NCBI GenBank assembly: GCA_958296195.1
Contig: OY282455.1
Coordinates: 4,247,736 to 4,311,735, forward strand
Direction: 5' to 3'
Length of the DNA stretch: 64,000 nucleotides
From: an uncultured Pseudomonadales bacterium
GTDB lineage: Bacteria; Pseudomonadota; Gammaproteobacteria; Pseudomonadales; Azotimanducaceae
Position numbers and translations under genes: made by a program
The notes under the pieces: generated by a model
What the model saw: only the letters and a program-made list of their open reading frames with translations
What the model was told of the DNA's origin: nothing
The model's database searches: none
Part shown: one piece after another, positions 7,176-14,418 of the stretch
Position numbering within the stretch: the first letter of the stretch is position 1
How the letters are laid out: every line of letters starts with the position of its first letter

Positions 7176-8687
7176 TGTCAGCCCAAAGCTGTAATGTCCC
7201 CTTTCTCCAAAGTAGAAATGTCCCCTTTTGGCTGTGCCGGAGGGCGGGCGGATGTCGGAAGGACTGGTGTTGATGAGCGGCAAGAAGGCGGACAGGCTTG
7301 GCGTGGTCAGGGACGCGGCGGAGGGTCGGATTCGGCAGCGCCAGGCGGCCGAGCGGCTGGGCTTGGGGGTTCGCCAGGTCAAGCGCCTGGTGCGGCGCTA
7401 TCGGGAGCGGGGTGCGTCGGGGTTGGTGTCGAGGCGCCGGGTTCGGCGGCCGAACAACGCGATTGCGCCGGAGGTGCGCGGGCGGGCGATGGACTTGGTT
7501 CGGGAGCGCTACGCGGACTTCGGGCCGACGTTCGCTCGGGAGAAGCTGGTGGAGGTTCACGGCTTCAGGCTGTCGGCGGAGACGCTGCGCAAGTGGATGC
7601 TTGAGGACGGCCTGCGGCGGGCCAAGCCGCGCCGGGGGGCGCCGGTTCGCCAGAGGCGCCCCCGTCGTCCGTGCTTCGGGGAGCTGGTTCAGGTCGACGG
7701 CTCGGAGCACGCCTGGTTCGAGGACCGGGGGCCGCGGTGCTCGCTGATCGTGTTCATCGACGACGCGACCAGCCGGCTTTTGGCTCTGCGGTTCGTCCCG
7801 GCGGAGACCACCGAGGCCTACATGGAGGTGCTGCGCGGCCACTTGGGCGGGCATGGCCGCCCGGTGGCGGTTTATTCGGACAAGCATGGGGTCTTCCGGG
7901 TGAACCATCGGGAGCGCGAGGGGGAGCTGACGCAGTTCGGGCGGGCGCTGAGGACGCTGGACATCGAGCCGATCCATGCGGGCAGCCCGCAGGCGAAGGG
8001 GCGGGTGGAGCGGGCCAACGGGACGCTGCAGGACCGCTTGGTCAAGGAGATGCGGCTGCGGGGCATCGACGGCATGGAGGCCGGCAACGCCTTCCTGCCG
8101 GAGTTCATGGAGGACCACAACCGGCGCTTCGCGGTGGAGCCCCTTTGCCCGGCGGACGCGCACCGGCCGGTGCTGCACGACGCGGCGGAGCTGGGCCTGA
8201 TCCTGTCCCTGCACTCGACACGCAAGGTGTCGAGGAGCCTGACGCTCCGCTACCGCGGTCGGGAGCACCAGATCCAGGTTCGGGGCCAAGGCTACGGACT
8301 GCGCGGCGCCCGGGTGACGGTCTGCGAGGGCTTCGACGGGCGGGTGGCGATTCTTCGGGACGGGCGGCCGCTTGCGTTCCGGGTGCTGGCCGAGGGGGAG
8401 CCGCCCGTTTCCGTGGAGGACGAAAAGAGCGTCCGCCATGCGGTGGACCGGGCCAAGGCGCGCCAACAGGCACGCCCGAACTGGAAGCCCGCCCCGGACC
8501 ATCCTTGGAGGCGGGCGGCGCACGTCGGCGCCGAGCGCACCGCGGCGGGGCCGTGACTTCCGGTCGCTCCGCTCCCTCCGTTCACGGCCCCGCCGCCCCC
8601 CGGCGAATCCAGCGACGGCCGCCAAGGAACCGGAAAGGGGACATTTCTGCTTTGGAGAAAAGGGGACATTTCTGCTTTGGTTTGACA
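7176..8687 (+). mobile_element. Complete IS element of the IS1202 / ISNCY type
   Basis: 1512-bp element with inverted ends TGTCA...TGACA. Each end carries two copies of a motif close to AAAGCAGAAATGTCCCCTTT, at about 7184-7230 and, inverted, 8634-8681; these are probable transposase binding sites. A single transposase gene fills the inside. The 16-bp perfect target duplication fits the long duplications known for IS1202 relatives. It lies between the lasso cyclase and precursor genes. Confidence 0.9.
7252..8556 (+). CDS. IS1202-type (ISNCY family) DDE transposase
   Basis: 434-residue transposase. It has an N-terminal helix-turn-helix (RQRQAAERLGLGVRQVKRLV) and a second DNA-binding segment, followed by an rve-type catalytic core. 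Visible catalytic residues are Asp in VQVDGSEHAWFED, Asp in AVYSDKHGVF, and Glu in GRVERANGTLQDRLVKEMR. The C-terminal domain (LTLRYRGREHQIQV) is characteristic of this group. ATG 7252 is preferred to an upstream frame extension because GGAGGG lies about 8 nt before it. No internal stop or frameshift is present, so the element may be active. Confidence 0.92.
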   Translation: MSEGLVLMSGKKADRLGVVRDAAEGRIRQRQAAERLGLGVRQVKRLVRRYRERGASGLVSRRRVRRPNNAIAPEVRGRAMDLVRERYADFGPTFAREKLVEVHGFRLSAETLRKWMLEDGLRRAKPRRGAPVRQRRPRRPCFGELVQVDGSEHAWFEDRGPRCSLIVFIDDATSRLLALRFVPAETTEAYMEVLRGHLGGHGRPVAVYSDKHGVFRVNHREREGELTQFGRALRTLDIEPIHAGSPQAKGRVERANGTLQDRLVKEMRLRGIDGMEAGNAFLPEFMEDHNRRFAVEPLCPADAHRPVLHDAAELGLILSLHSTRKVSRSLTLRYRGREHQIQVRGQGYGLRGARVTVCEGFDGRVAILRDGRPLAFRVLAEGEPPVSVEDEKSVRHAVDRAKARQQARPNWKPAPDHPWRRAAHVGAERTAAGP

Positions 8688-8703
8688 GGTCCGCGTCGCG
8701 TCC
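8688..8703. repeat. Right 16-bp target site duplication of the IS element
   Basis: Exact copy of 7160-7175. Removing 7176-8703 restores a short uninterrupted spacer between the cyclase stop and the precursor promoter. Confidence 0.9.
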
Positions 8704-8770
8704 GGTTGTGCCCTCCCCTTGAAATTTGGGCGCAGCCTGGACGGACCCCGGGGCGCAGCGTTTTGTCCGG

Positions 8771-10606
8771 TCAGAAGTCAAGGAACTGCACGGCGTTGTG
8801 AATGGGCATGAGTTGCGGCTTGGCCCGGAACAGGTCCGGGTCCAGGCGCTCAAGGAGGCGCGGCATGTCGATGAAGCGGGCGCGGGATGGTGCGGCGCCG
8901 GTGGCCAGCGCCCGCCGGACCACCGGCAGGGCCTCGGCGAAGGATTCGATGAACGGCTCATAGCGGGCCGGATCGGCCTTGCTCGAGTTCCAGCAGAGTT
9001 CGGGCGGCAGTACCGACCGGAGCGCGTGGCGCATCAGCCAGCGGGTCTGCCGCCCGCGCCTGAACTGCTCGGGCGGCAGGCCCAGCGCAAACTCCAGCAA
9101 CCGGCGGTCCAGCAGCGGGTAACGGTACTCCATGCCGTGCGCCGCGCCGCTCGCGGCCCACCCTTCGATGCGTTGGCTCAGATGCCCGGCCTGCAGCATC
9201 TGTAACTGCGTGTCCCGCACGCCGACCTGCCGGGGAATTCGCCTGGGCGCGGGTTTCACGCGGCGGGCGAACGCCGGGTCAATGAGCCAGCGCCGATGAC
9301 GAAGCCCGTCTCCTCGCCGCAGCCTGCGAAGGATGCCCGGCAGGTCGGGATGCACGAGGGGCAGCGCGACGCTCGCCAGGAACTTGATCGGGTTGACCTC
9401 GCGGGCGCGGCCCTCGGTGAGCAACCTCAGCCAGCGCCCGGTGAGGAGCAGGTGCGCGTGGTGGCCGTGGCCGTTGAACGACGCGCCCTCGTCGCCGCCC
9501 CATCCCGACAGCAGCACGCGCACGCCTTGTTCCGCGGCGCAGCGCTGCACCACCATCTCGTTCGGGTGGACGTGGACGCCGGGGCAGGCCCCGTCGCGCC
9601 GCAGCATGGCGACGACGTCGCCCGGGCTCGGCGCCCGGTGAAAGACCTGGATCCCTTCCTGCGCGCACACCGCGGCGATGGCGTCGTACTCGGCCGCGTG
9701 AGACTCGCTGGGTGGGTGGTCGCCAAGCGTTGGCAGCCAACTGAAGGCGAGCGGCGACGGCCGGCCTTGACGCCGCAATTCACGGGCGGCCAACACCGCA
9801 ATGCTGGAGGAATCCAGGCCGCCGCTGAGGTGCACGCCCACGGGGTCGGGGCCGCGCAAACGGTCCGTCACGGCCTGCGCGTAGAGATTCAGGAACTCCT
9901 CGGCGTAGGCGTCGTCGGAGGCCGCTCGAGCCGCGGGCGCATGCTCGGGACGCCAGTACCGTTCCAGCCGTGCCTCTCCACCCTTGATGGTCAGCGTATG
10001 GCCGGGCGGCAGCTTGCGGACCGCCTTGAAGAACGTGTGCGTCGTCGTTCCCAGCATGGGGCGCGTCAAGTGCGCCGCCACGGTGGCTTCATCCAGTTCG
10101 CCGGAGACGCCGGGCGCGGCGAGCACGGCTTCGACGGCGCTGGCGAAGACGAGGCCTCGCGGCGTCTGGGCGTAGTGGAAGGGCCGGGCGCCGGCGTGGT
10201 CGCGGGCGCAGAAGAGCACGCGCTGCTTGGCGTCCCATACGGCGAAGGCGTAGTCCCCGAGCAGGTGGGTCGGACACGCCCGGCCCCAGCGCGCGTAGGC
10301 TCGGAGAATGAGTTCGTCGTCGGTGACGTCGGCCCGGTCGGGGTGAGGGACGCCGAGGGCGTCGCAGAGCGACTCGCGGTCGTCAAGGCGGGCGTCCGCG
10401 GTGAGGGCGAGGCCGGTCGCGGGGTCGAAGCGGGGCAGGCGGTCGGCTCGCTCGCCCTCCGTCCCCGTGCGCCGGCAGCCGAGCCCAACGCCTGCGTCCG
10501 TCCACGTCGCGCCGTCGGCCCCGTAGTCGGAGAGTGCCGCCAGCATGGGGTCGAGGCCGTTTGCGCCCTCCTGGCGACGGAGCTGGCATCCGCAGATGGC
10601 GCGCAT
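8771..10606 (-). CDS. Lasso peptide cyclase (asparagine-synthetase-like, C protein)
   Basis: 611-residue protein with an N-terminal glutaminase-like Ntn domain and a C-terminal asparagine-synthetase domain. The PP-loop VHLSGGLDSSSIAVLAA lies at about residues 258-274 and binds ATP. In lasso biosynthesis it adenylates the core Asp/Glu side chain and closes the macrolactam on Gly1. The N-terminus is MRAICGCQL, so the Cys is not at position 2 as glutamine-dependent asparagine synthetases require. This argues for a cyclase. The ATG overlaps a tiny 11-codon frame (TGATG). It follows the RRE gene by 68 nt and ends 83 nt before the IS. Confidence 0.88.
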   Translation of the reverse strand: MRAICGCQLRRQEGANGLDPMLAALSDYGADGATWTDAGVGLGCRRTGTEGERADRLPRFDPATGLALTADARLDDRESLCDALGVPHPDRADVTDDELILRAYARWGRACPTHLLGDYAFAVWDAKQRVLFCARDHAGARPFHYAQTPRGLVFASAVEAVLAAPGVSGELDEATVAAHLTRPMLGTTTHTFFKAVRKLPPGHTLTIKGGEARLERYWRPEHAPAARAASDDAYAEEFLNLYAQAVTDRLRGPDPVGVHLSGGLDSSSIAVLAARELRRQGRPSPLAFSWLPTLGDHPPSESHAAEYDAIAAVCAQEGIQVFHRAPSPGDVVAMLRRDGACPGVHVHPNEMVVQRCAAEQGVRVLLSGWGGDEGASFNGHGHHAHLLLTGRWLRLLTEGRAREVNPIKFLASVALPLVHPDLPGILRRLRRGDGLRHRRWLIDPAFARRVKPAPRRIPRQVGVRDTQLQMLQAGHLSQRIEGWAASGAAHGMEYRYPLLDRRLLEFALGLPPEQFRRGRQTRWLMRHALRSVLPPELCWNSSKADPARYEPFIESFAEALPVVRRALATGAAPSRARFIDMPRLLERLDPDLFRAKPQLMPIHNAVQFLDF

Positions 10607-10674
10607 CACGCGCCGTTCCCGTGGGGTCGGAAGTGGGTCATGTCGCCCGATGTGCCGTCCAGGGTCCGAATGGT

Positions 10675-11025
10675 CTAGGCCTGATCGGATTGAACGTGGA
10701 TGATCCTCAGGGTGCTCGCCGCTTGCAGGAATTCCAGAGTATCGCGGCGGCAGACGTCGAGATCGACGTCGTACTCGGCCGCCAGCGCGTCGCAGATTTC
10801 GGCGGTGGGCCGGGCGGTTTCCAACAATGTCCAGATTTTCGCGGCGACCGGACCGAATTCGTAGTACTGCTCCTCGTCAACGTCCATCATGATGATGACG
10901 TCGTCGAGATCCGTGAAGACGATGGCTTCGTTGCGCACCACCCGGGAGGTGAGTTCGATGACTGCGTCTGATTGACTTGGGGTGTCGCGGTCGCTTTGGT
11001 TGTTAGGCGCATCCTTTGACATCAT
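10675..11025 (-). CDS. PqqD-family RRE protein (lasso leader-binding B1 protein)
   Basis: 116-residue PqqD-like protein that binds the precursor leader and presents it to the leader peptidase and cyclase. The fold is visible as VVRNEAIVFTDLDDVIIMMD, YYEFGPVAAKIWTLLE, then TAEICDALAAEYDVDLDVC and LQAASTLRIIHV. The N-terminal 25 residues are polar and probably disordered. Two adjacent ATGs (11025 and 11022) follow AGGAA; a longer extension has no support. It is the first gene of the lasso operon. In split-B clusters it acts with a separate transglutaminase-like protease B2, which is not found in this window. Confidence 0.88.
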   Translation of the reverse strand: MMSKDAPNNQSDRDTPSQSDAVIELTSRVVRNEAIVFTDLDDVIIMMDVDEEQYYEFGPVAAKIWTLLETARPTAEICDALAAEYDVDLDVCRRDTLEFLQAASTLRIIHVQSDQA

Positions 11026-11135
11026 GGTTCCTAGATTCAACTCACAAACGCGATTTCTCCCCGGCGGCGGGGATGGGTGGGCTGGCATAATGCAGGCTGT
11101 CCCGTTCCCCCTGCTACAGACGAAGGAGAAAGCGC

Positions 11136-11290
11136 ATGCACAGCCAGCTCACCCAAGAGCAAAGATGCCAGATCGAGGCGCTCGCTTCCATAGGCGAGAA
11201 GCAGACGACCCTCGCCGGCGTGGTCGGAGTTCACCCGTCCACCATCAGCAGGGAGACGTCCCGGAACCAACCGCCAGGGAAGCAAGGCTG
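11136..11290 (+). pseudogene. IS30-family transposase, N-terminal fragment
   Basis: From ATG 11136 the frame reads MHSQLTQEQRCQIEALASIG and continues through GVHPSTISRE, the N-terminal helix-turn-helix of IS30-type transposases. Similarity stops after about 50 codons, and the catalytic domain is gone. The GGAGAAAGCGC before the ATG looks like an original ribosome binding site. Part of the element debris between the lasso genes and soxB. Confidence 0.7.
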
Positions 11291-11312
11291 CTTGGGCATT
11301 CGGGAACTGACA

Positions 11313-11498
11313 TGAACAAACAGACATTTGGCAGCGTTTGGGACGCTATTGAGGCAGCGGGAGGCTGCGCAGCTTTTGGGCATTTCGCAGCCGCGGGTGA
11401 GCACCCTGATGAAAGGCAGCTACGAGTCGTTTCGCTTGGACACCTTAGTTGAATTCGCTTTAAGGTGCGGGCGCACCATAGACATTAACGCCGGCTAA
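11313..11498 (+). pseudogene. Decayed HigA-type (XRE) antitoxin gene
   Basis: The start encodes MNKQTFGSVWDAIE, the usual opening of HigA2-like XRE antitoxins. In a different reading frame the 3' part encodes REAAQLLGISQPRVSTLMKG, then SFRLDTLVEFA, and ends TIDINAG-stop at 11498. The middle, including the first part of the helix-turn-helix domain, is deleted around 11350. No partner toxin is visible. Probably a remnant of a mobile toxin-antitoxin pair. Confidence 0.65.
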
Positions 11499-11544
11499 CA
11501 AACCCAACAAGCAAGGACGCTTGCTGATAGGCTGGTTGCGGGTT

Positions 11545-12795
11545 TCAATGGGCCACGCCGGCGGCCCCGTGCTCGTCTATCAGCGCCCCTGTGTGAAAGC
11601 GCTCCAAGCTGAACGGCGCGGCCAGTGGATGCGGGCGATCGTTGGCCAGCGTGTCGGCGAACACGTAGCCGGAACCGGGCGTGGCCTTGAAGCCGCCGGT
11701 GCCCCAGCCGCAGTTGAAGTACAGCCCGTCCACCGGCGTCTTGCCGATGATGGGGCAGGCGTCCGGGCAGACATCGACGATGCCGGCCCATTGCCGGTTC
11801 ATGCGCACCCGGCCAAAGGCCGGAAAGAGTTCGCACACCGCCTGCAGAGCCTGTTCGACGACATGGAAGGAGCCTCGCTGGCCGTAGCCGTTGTAGGCGT
11901 CCGCACCGGCCCCGATCACCAGATCGCCCTTGTCCGACTGGCTGATGTAGCAATGCACCGCGTTGGACATCACCACGGTGTCCAGGCAGGGCTTCAAGGG
12001 TTCCGAGACCAGCGCCTGCAGGGGGCGGGACTCGATTGGCAGGCGCAGCCCGGCCAGCGCCGCCAAAACTCCGGAGTGGCCGGCCGCCACGCAGCCGACC
12101 TTGTGCGCGCCGATGAATCCTCGGCTGGTTGCCACGCCCACCGCGGCGCCTTTTTCGATGCGAATGCCCGTCACCTCCGTATGCTGCAGCAAGTCCACGC
12201 CCAAGGCGTCCGCGGCGCGGGCGAAGCCCCAGGCCACGGCGTCATGGCGGGCGACGCCGCCGCGCGGCTGCCAAGAGGCGCCCAACACCGGATAGCGGGC
12301 CTTGGGCGAACAGTTCAGCAAAGGAACCTTCGCCTGCACTTCGGCGGCGGTCAGCACTGCGCCGTCGATGCCGTTCAATTGGTTGGCATTGACGCGCCGT
12401 TCGATGTCCCGCATTTCCTGCAGGGAGTGCCCCAAGTTGAGCACCCCCCGGGGGCTGAACATGACGTTGAAGTTCAGCTCCAGGCTTAGGTTCTCCCATA
12501 GCTTGAGGGCGAACTCATAGAGGTGCGCCGCCTCGTCGCGCAGGTAGTTGGAGCGCACGATGGTGGTGTTGCGCCCGGTGTTGCCGCCGCCGAGCCAGCC
12601 CTTCTCCAGCACCGCCACGTCGGTGACGCCATGTTCCTTGGCCAAGTAGTAGGCGGTGGCCAAGCCGTGCCCGCCGCCGCCGACGATGACCACCTCGTAG
12701 GCTTCCCGCGGCGTCGGGCTGCGCCAGGCGGGACGCCAGTTCTCATGGTGGCGGGCGGCGTGCTTGACGAGGTTCAAAAAGGAGTACTTCTCCAT
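11545..12795 (-). CDS. soxB: Sarcosine oxidase beta subunit
   Basis: 416-residue flavoprotein subunit that carries the sarcosine-oxidising site. Features are [19 protein letters not shown] (FAD Rossmann loop, about residue 36), [20 protein letters not shown], the typical heterotetrameric SoxB segment, and the C-terminal [20 protein letters not shown]. Full length with an intact C-terminus ([12 protein letters not shown]). ATG 12795 is preferred over a TTG two codons upstream. soxD and soxA, which normally follow directly, are displaced to 1-1764 by the lasso locus. Confidence 0.95.
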   Translation of the reverse strand: MEKYSFLNLVKHAARHHENWRPAWRSPTPREAYEVVIVGGGGHGLATAYYLAKEHGVTDVAVLEKGWLGGGNTGRNTTIVRSNYLRDEAAHLYEFALKLWENLSLELNFNVMFSPRGVLNLGHSLQEMRDIERRVNANQLNGIDGAVLTAAEVQAKVPLLNCSPKARYPVLGASWQPRGGVARHDAVAWGFARAADALGVDLLQHTEVTGIRIEKGAAVGVATSRGFIGAHKVGCVAAGHSGVLAALAGLRLPIESRPLQALVSEPLKPCLDTVVMSNAVHCYISQSDKGDLVIGAGADAYNGYGQRGSFHVVEQALQAVCELFPAFGRVRMNRQWAGIVDVCPDACPIIGKTPVDGLYFNCGWGTGGFKATPGSGYVFADTLANDRPHPLAAPFSLERFHTGALIDEHGAAGVAH

Positions 12796-13226
12796 GCTCA
12801 AGCAACCCGCTTGCAGACTGTTGGACGGAATCTTCCGCTCACCTTCAAATTCACCCTTGATTCATCCTCAGCCAAGCCGCCGGCCCCATACCGCCAAGGC
12901 GCATCCTAGACGCGCCGCGGTTGCGTTCCAAGCATAGGCCGAAGCGGCCACGCCACCCAAGATTCGCTGGACAAAGGATTTCCGGCCCCTACAATTGCCT
13001 CCACCGATTTGGAGTGACCAAATTGGCCGCAACACCCACATTCAACGGGCAACGCTGGATTTTCAACGGGCAACGCTGGATTTTCGGCGAACAATGCAGC
13101 CCATGCACACCATGCACAAGCAGACCGCCGAGCTTTTTTCGGCGAAATTTTGTCCCGACGCCGCCAGACCAAGTATAAGCCGCCATCGGATGCGGTGCTT
13201 CATCCAACGGTGGAGGCGGTGACGCC
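12796..13226. other. Intergenic region between soxB and the RND operon
   Basis: 431 bp between two divergent genes with no convincing gene. It should hold the soxB promoter and the efflux promoter, but no clear -35/-10 pair or operator was recognised. The only structured feature is the tandem duplication at 13041-13082. Confidence 0.5.
13041..13082. repeat. Tandem duplication of a 21-bp unit
   Basis: Two exact, adjacent copies of a 21-bp unit that begins TTCAACGGGCAACGCTGGAT (13041-13061 and 13062-13082). It lies about 145 bp before the efflux adaptor start. Confidence 0.85.
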
Positions 13227-14405
13227 GTGAACTGGGAATGGCTGATCGCCGCCTCCGCGAAGCGTCAATGGCTGCTTCCCAGCCTAGTCATCCTCGCGGC
13301 GCTCTGCGGCGCCGCGCTGCTCATCTTGACCAGCCCGCAGGTGGAGCCCAACAGCCCGGAACCCTTGGCGCCTACGGTGCGGGTGCGGGAAGCCGTTCCC
13401 CAAGCGGTGCGTTTGCTCGTGCATTCGCAAGGCACGGTGGTGCCGAACAAGATCACCGCGCTGATCCCGGAGGTGGCCGGGCGAGTGGTCTGGATTGCCC
13501 CAACGCTGGTAAACGGCGGCTATTTCCAGCAGGGCGACGTCTTGTTGCGGCTGGACGACAAGGACCACCGCTCCGCCCTGCAGCGGGCGCAAGCGGCCTT
13601 GACTCGGGCGGAGGCCGAATACGACCACGCCCGCTACGAATATCAACGCATGCTGAGCTTGGAGCAACGCAGACTGGCCAGCCGCTCGCAGATGGAGAAC
13701 GCCTTGAAGGAGTCTCGGGTCAAAGAGGCGGCCCAGCAGGACGCCCGCGCCAACCTGGACCAAGCACAGCGGGACTTGCAGCGCACCGAGGTTAAGGCGC
13801 CCTTCACCGGGTTGGTGCAAAACGAGTCGGTTGACGTCGGTCAGCTAGTCGGTCGCAACTCCGCGGTCGCCACCCTCTACGCCGTTGACCAAGTGGAGGT
13901 GCGCCTGCCCATTGCAGACCGGCAACTCGCCTTCCTCAGCCTTCCAGTCGGGCAACGGGGCGCCCTGCCCGAGGGCCGGCAACCGGCCGTCCAGCTTTCC
14001 GCCGACTACGCCGGCCGCACCCTGGGCTGGCCCGCTCGCATCGTCCGCACCGAAGCGGAAATCGACGTCGCCAGCCGCATGGTGAACGTAGTCGCCCGGG
14101 TGGAGGCCGATAGCCACGCGGATCTCCCAGCGGTTGGTTTGTTCGTTGAGGCAGAAATCGAGGGCTTGCTGGTCGATGACATCGTGGTGATGCCGCGCAA
14201 TGTCCTGCGCAACGGCAACCGGGTGTTGATCGTCGATGCGGACAATCGCCTGCGCTTCCGCGACATCGAGCCCTTGCGCCTGTACCAGGACGACGTGCTT
14301 ATCCGCAGCGGGCTGGCGCAGGGGGAGCGAGTTTGCCTCTCCACCTTGCAGACCCCCATAGAGGGGATGCGCGTTCTCCCCATTAAGGAAGCCGCAACCG
14401 GCTGA
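13227..14405 (+). CDS. RND efflux periplasmic adaptor (membrane fusion protein)
   Basis: 392-residue HlyD/AcrA-type adaptor that links an inner-membrane RND pump to an outer-membrane channel. One transmembrane anchor is at about residues 15-36 (SLVILAALCGAALLIL). A lipoyl/beta-hairpin region follows, then a coiled coil (ALQRAQAALTRAEAEYDHAR and onward), the second lipoyl half (ALTR to KAPFTGLVQNESVDVGQLV) and a beta-barrel C-terminal part. Starts at GTG with GGAGGCGG about 10 nt upstream. The pump gene starts 13 nt after the stop, so they are one operon. No TolC-type gene is present. Confidence 0.88.
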   Translation: MNWEWLIAASAKRQWLLPSLVILAALCGAALLILTSPQVEPNSPEPLAPTVRVREAVPQAVRLLVHSQGTVVPNKITALIPEVAGRVVWIAPTLVNGGYFQQGDVLLRLDDKDHRSALQRAQAALTRAEAEYDHARYEYQRMLSLEQRRLASRSQMENALKESRVKEAAQQDARANLDQAQRDLQRTEVKAPFTGLVQNESVDVGQLVGRNSAVATLYAVDQVEVRLPIADRQLAFLSLPVGQRGALPEGRQPAVQLSADYAGRTLGWPARIVRTEAEIDVASRMVNVVARVEADSHADLPAVGLFVEAEIEGLLVDDIVVMPRNVLRNGNRVLIVDADNRLRFRDIEPLRLYQDDVLIRSGLAQGERVCLSTLQTPIEGMRVLPIKEAATG

Positions 14406-14418
14406 TCGGAACCCGTTC

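Noticed and set aside
8771-10606. Ordinary glutamine-dependent asparagine synthetase
   Set aside because: The Cys is not at position 2, and the gene lies between a PqqD-like RRE gene and a lasso-type precursor.
10982-11452. A single 156-codon plus-strand gene
   Set aside because: The frame crosses the RRE gene start and joins IS30 and HigA fragments in different phases; only the fragments show similarity.
11496-11560. An integron attC-like site after the HigA fragment
   Set aside because: A short hairpin (AGCAAG/CTTGCT) is present but the flanking core sites do not fit the attC consensus.
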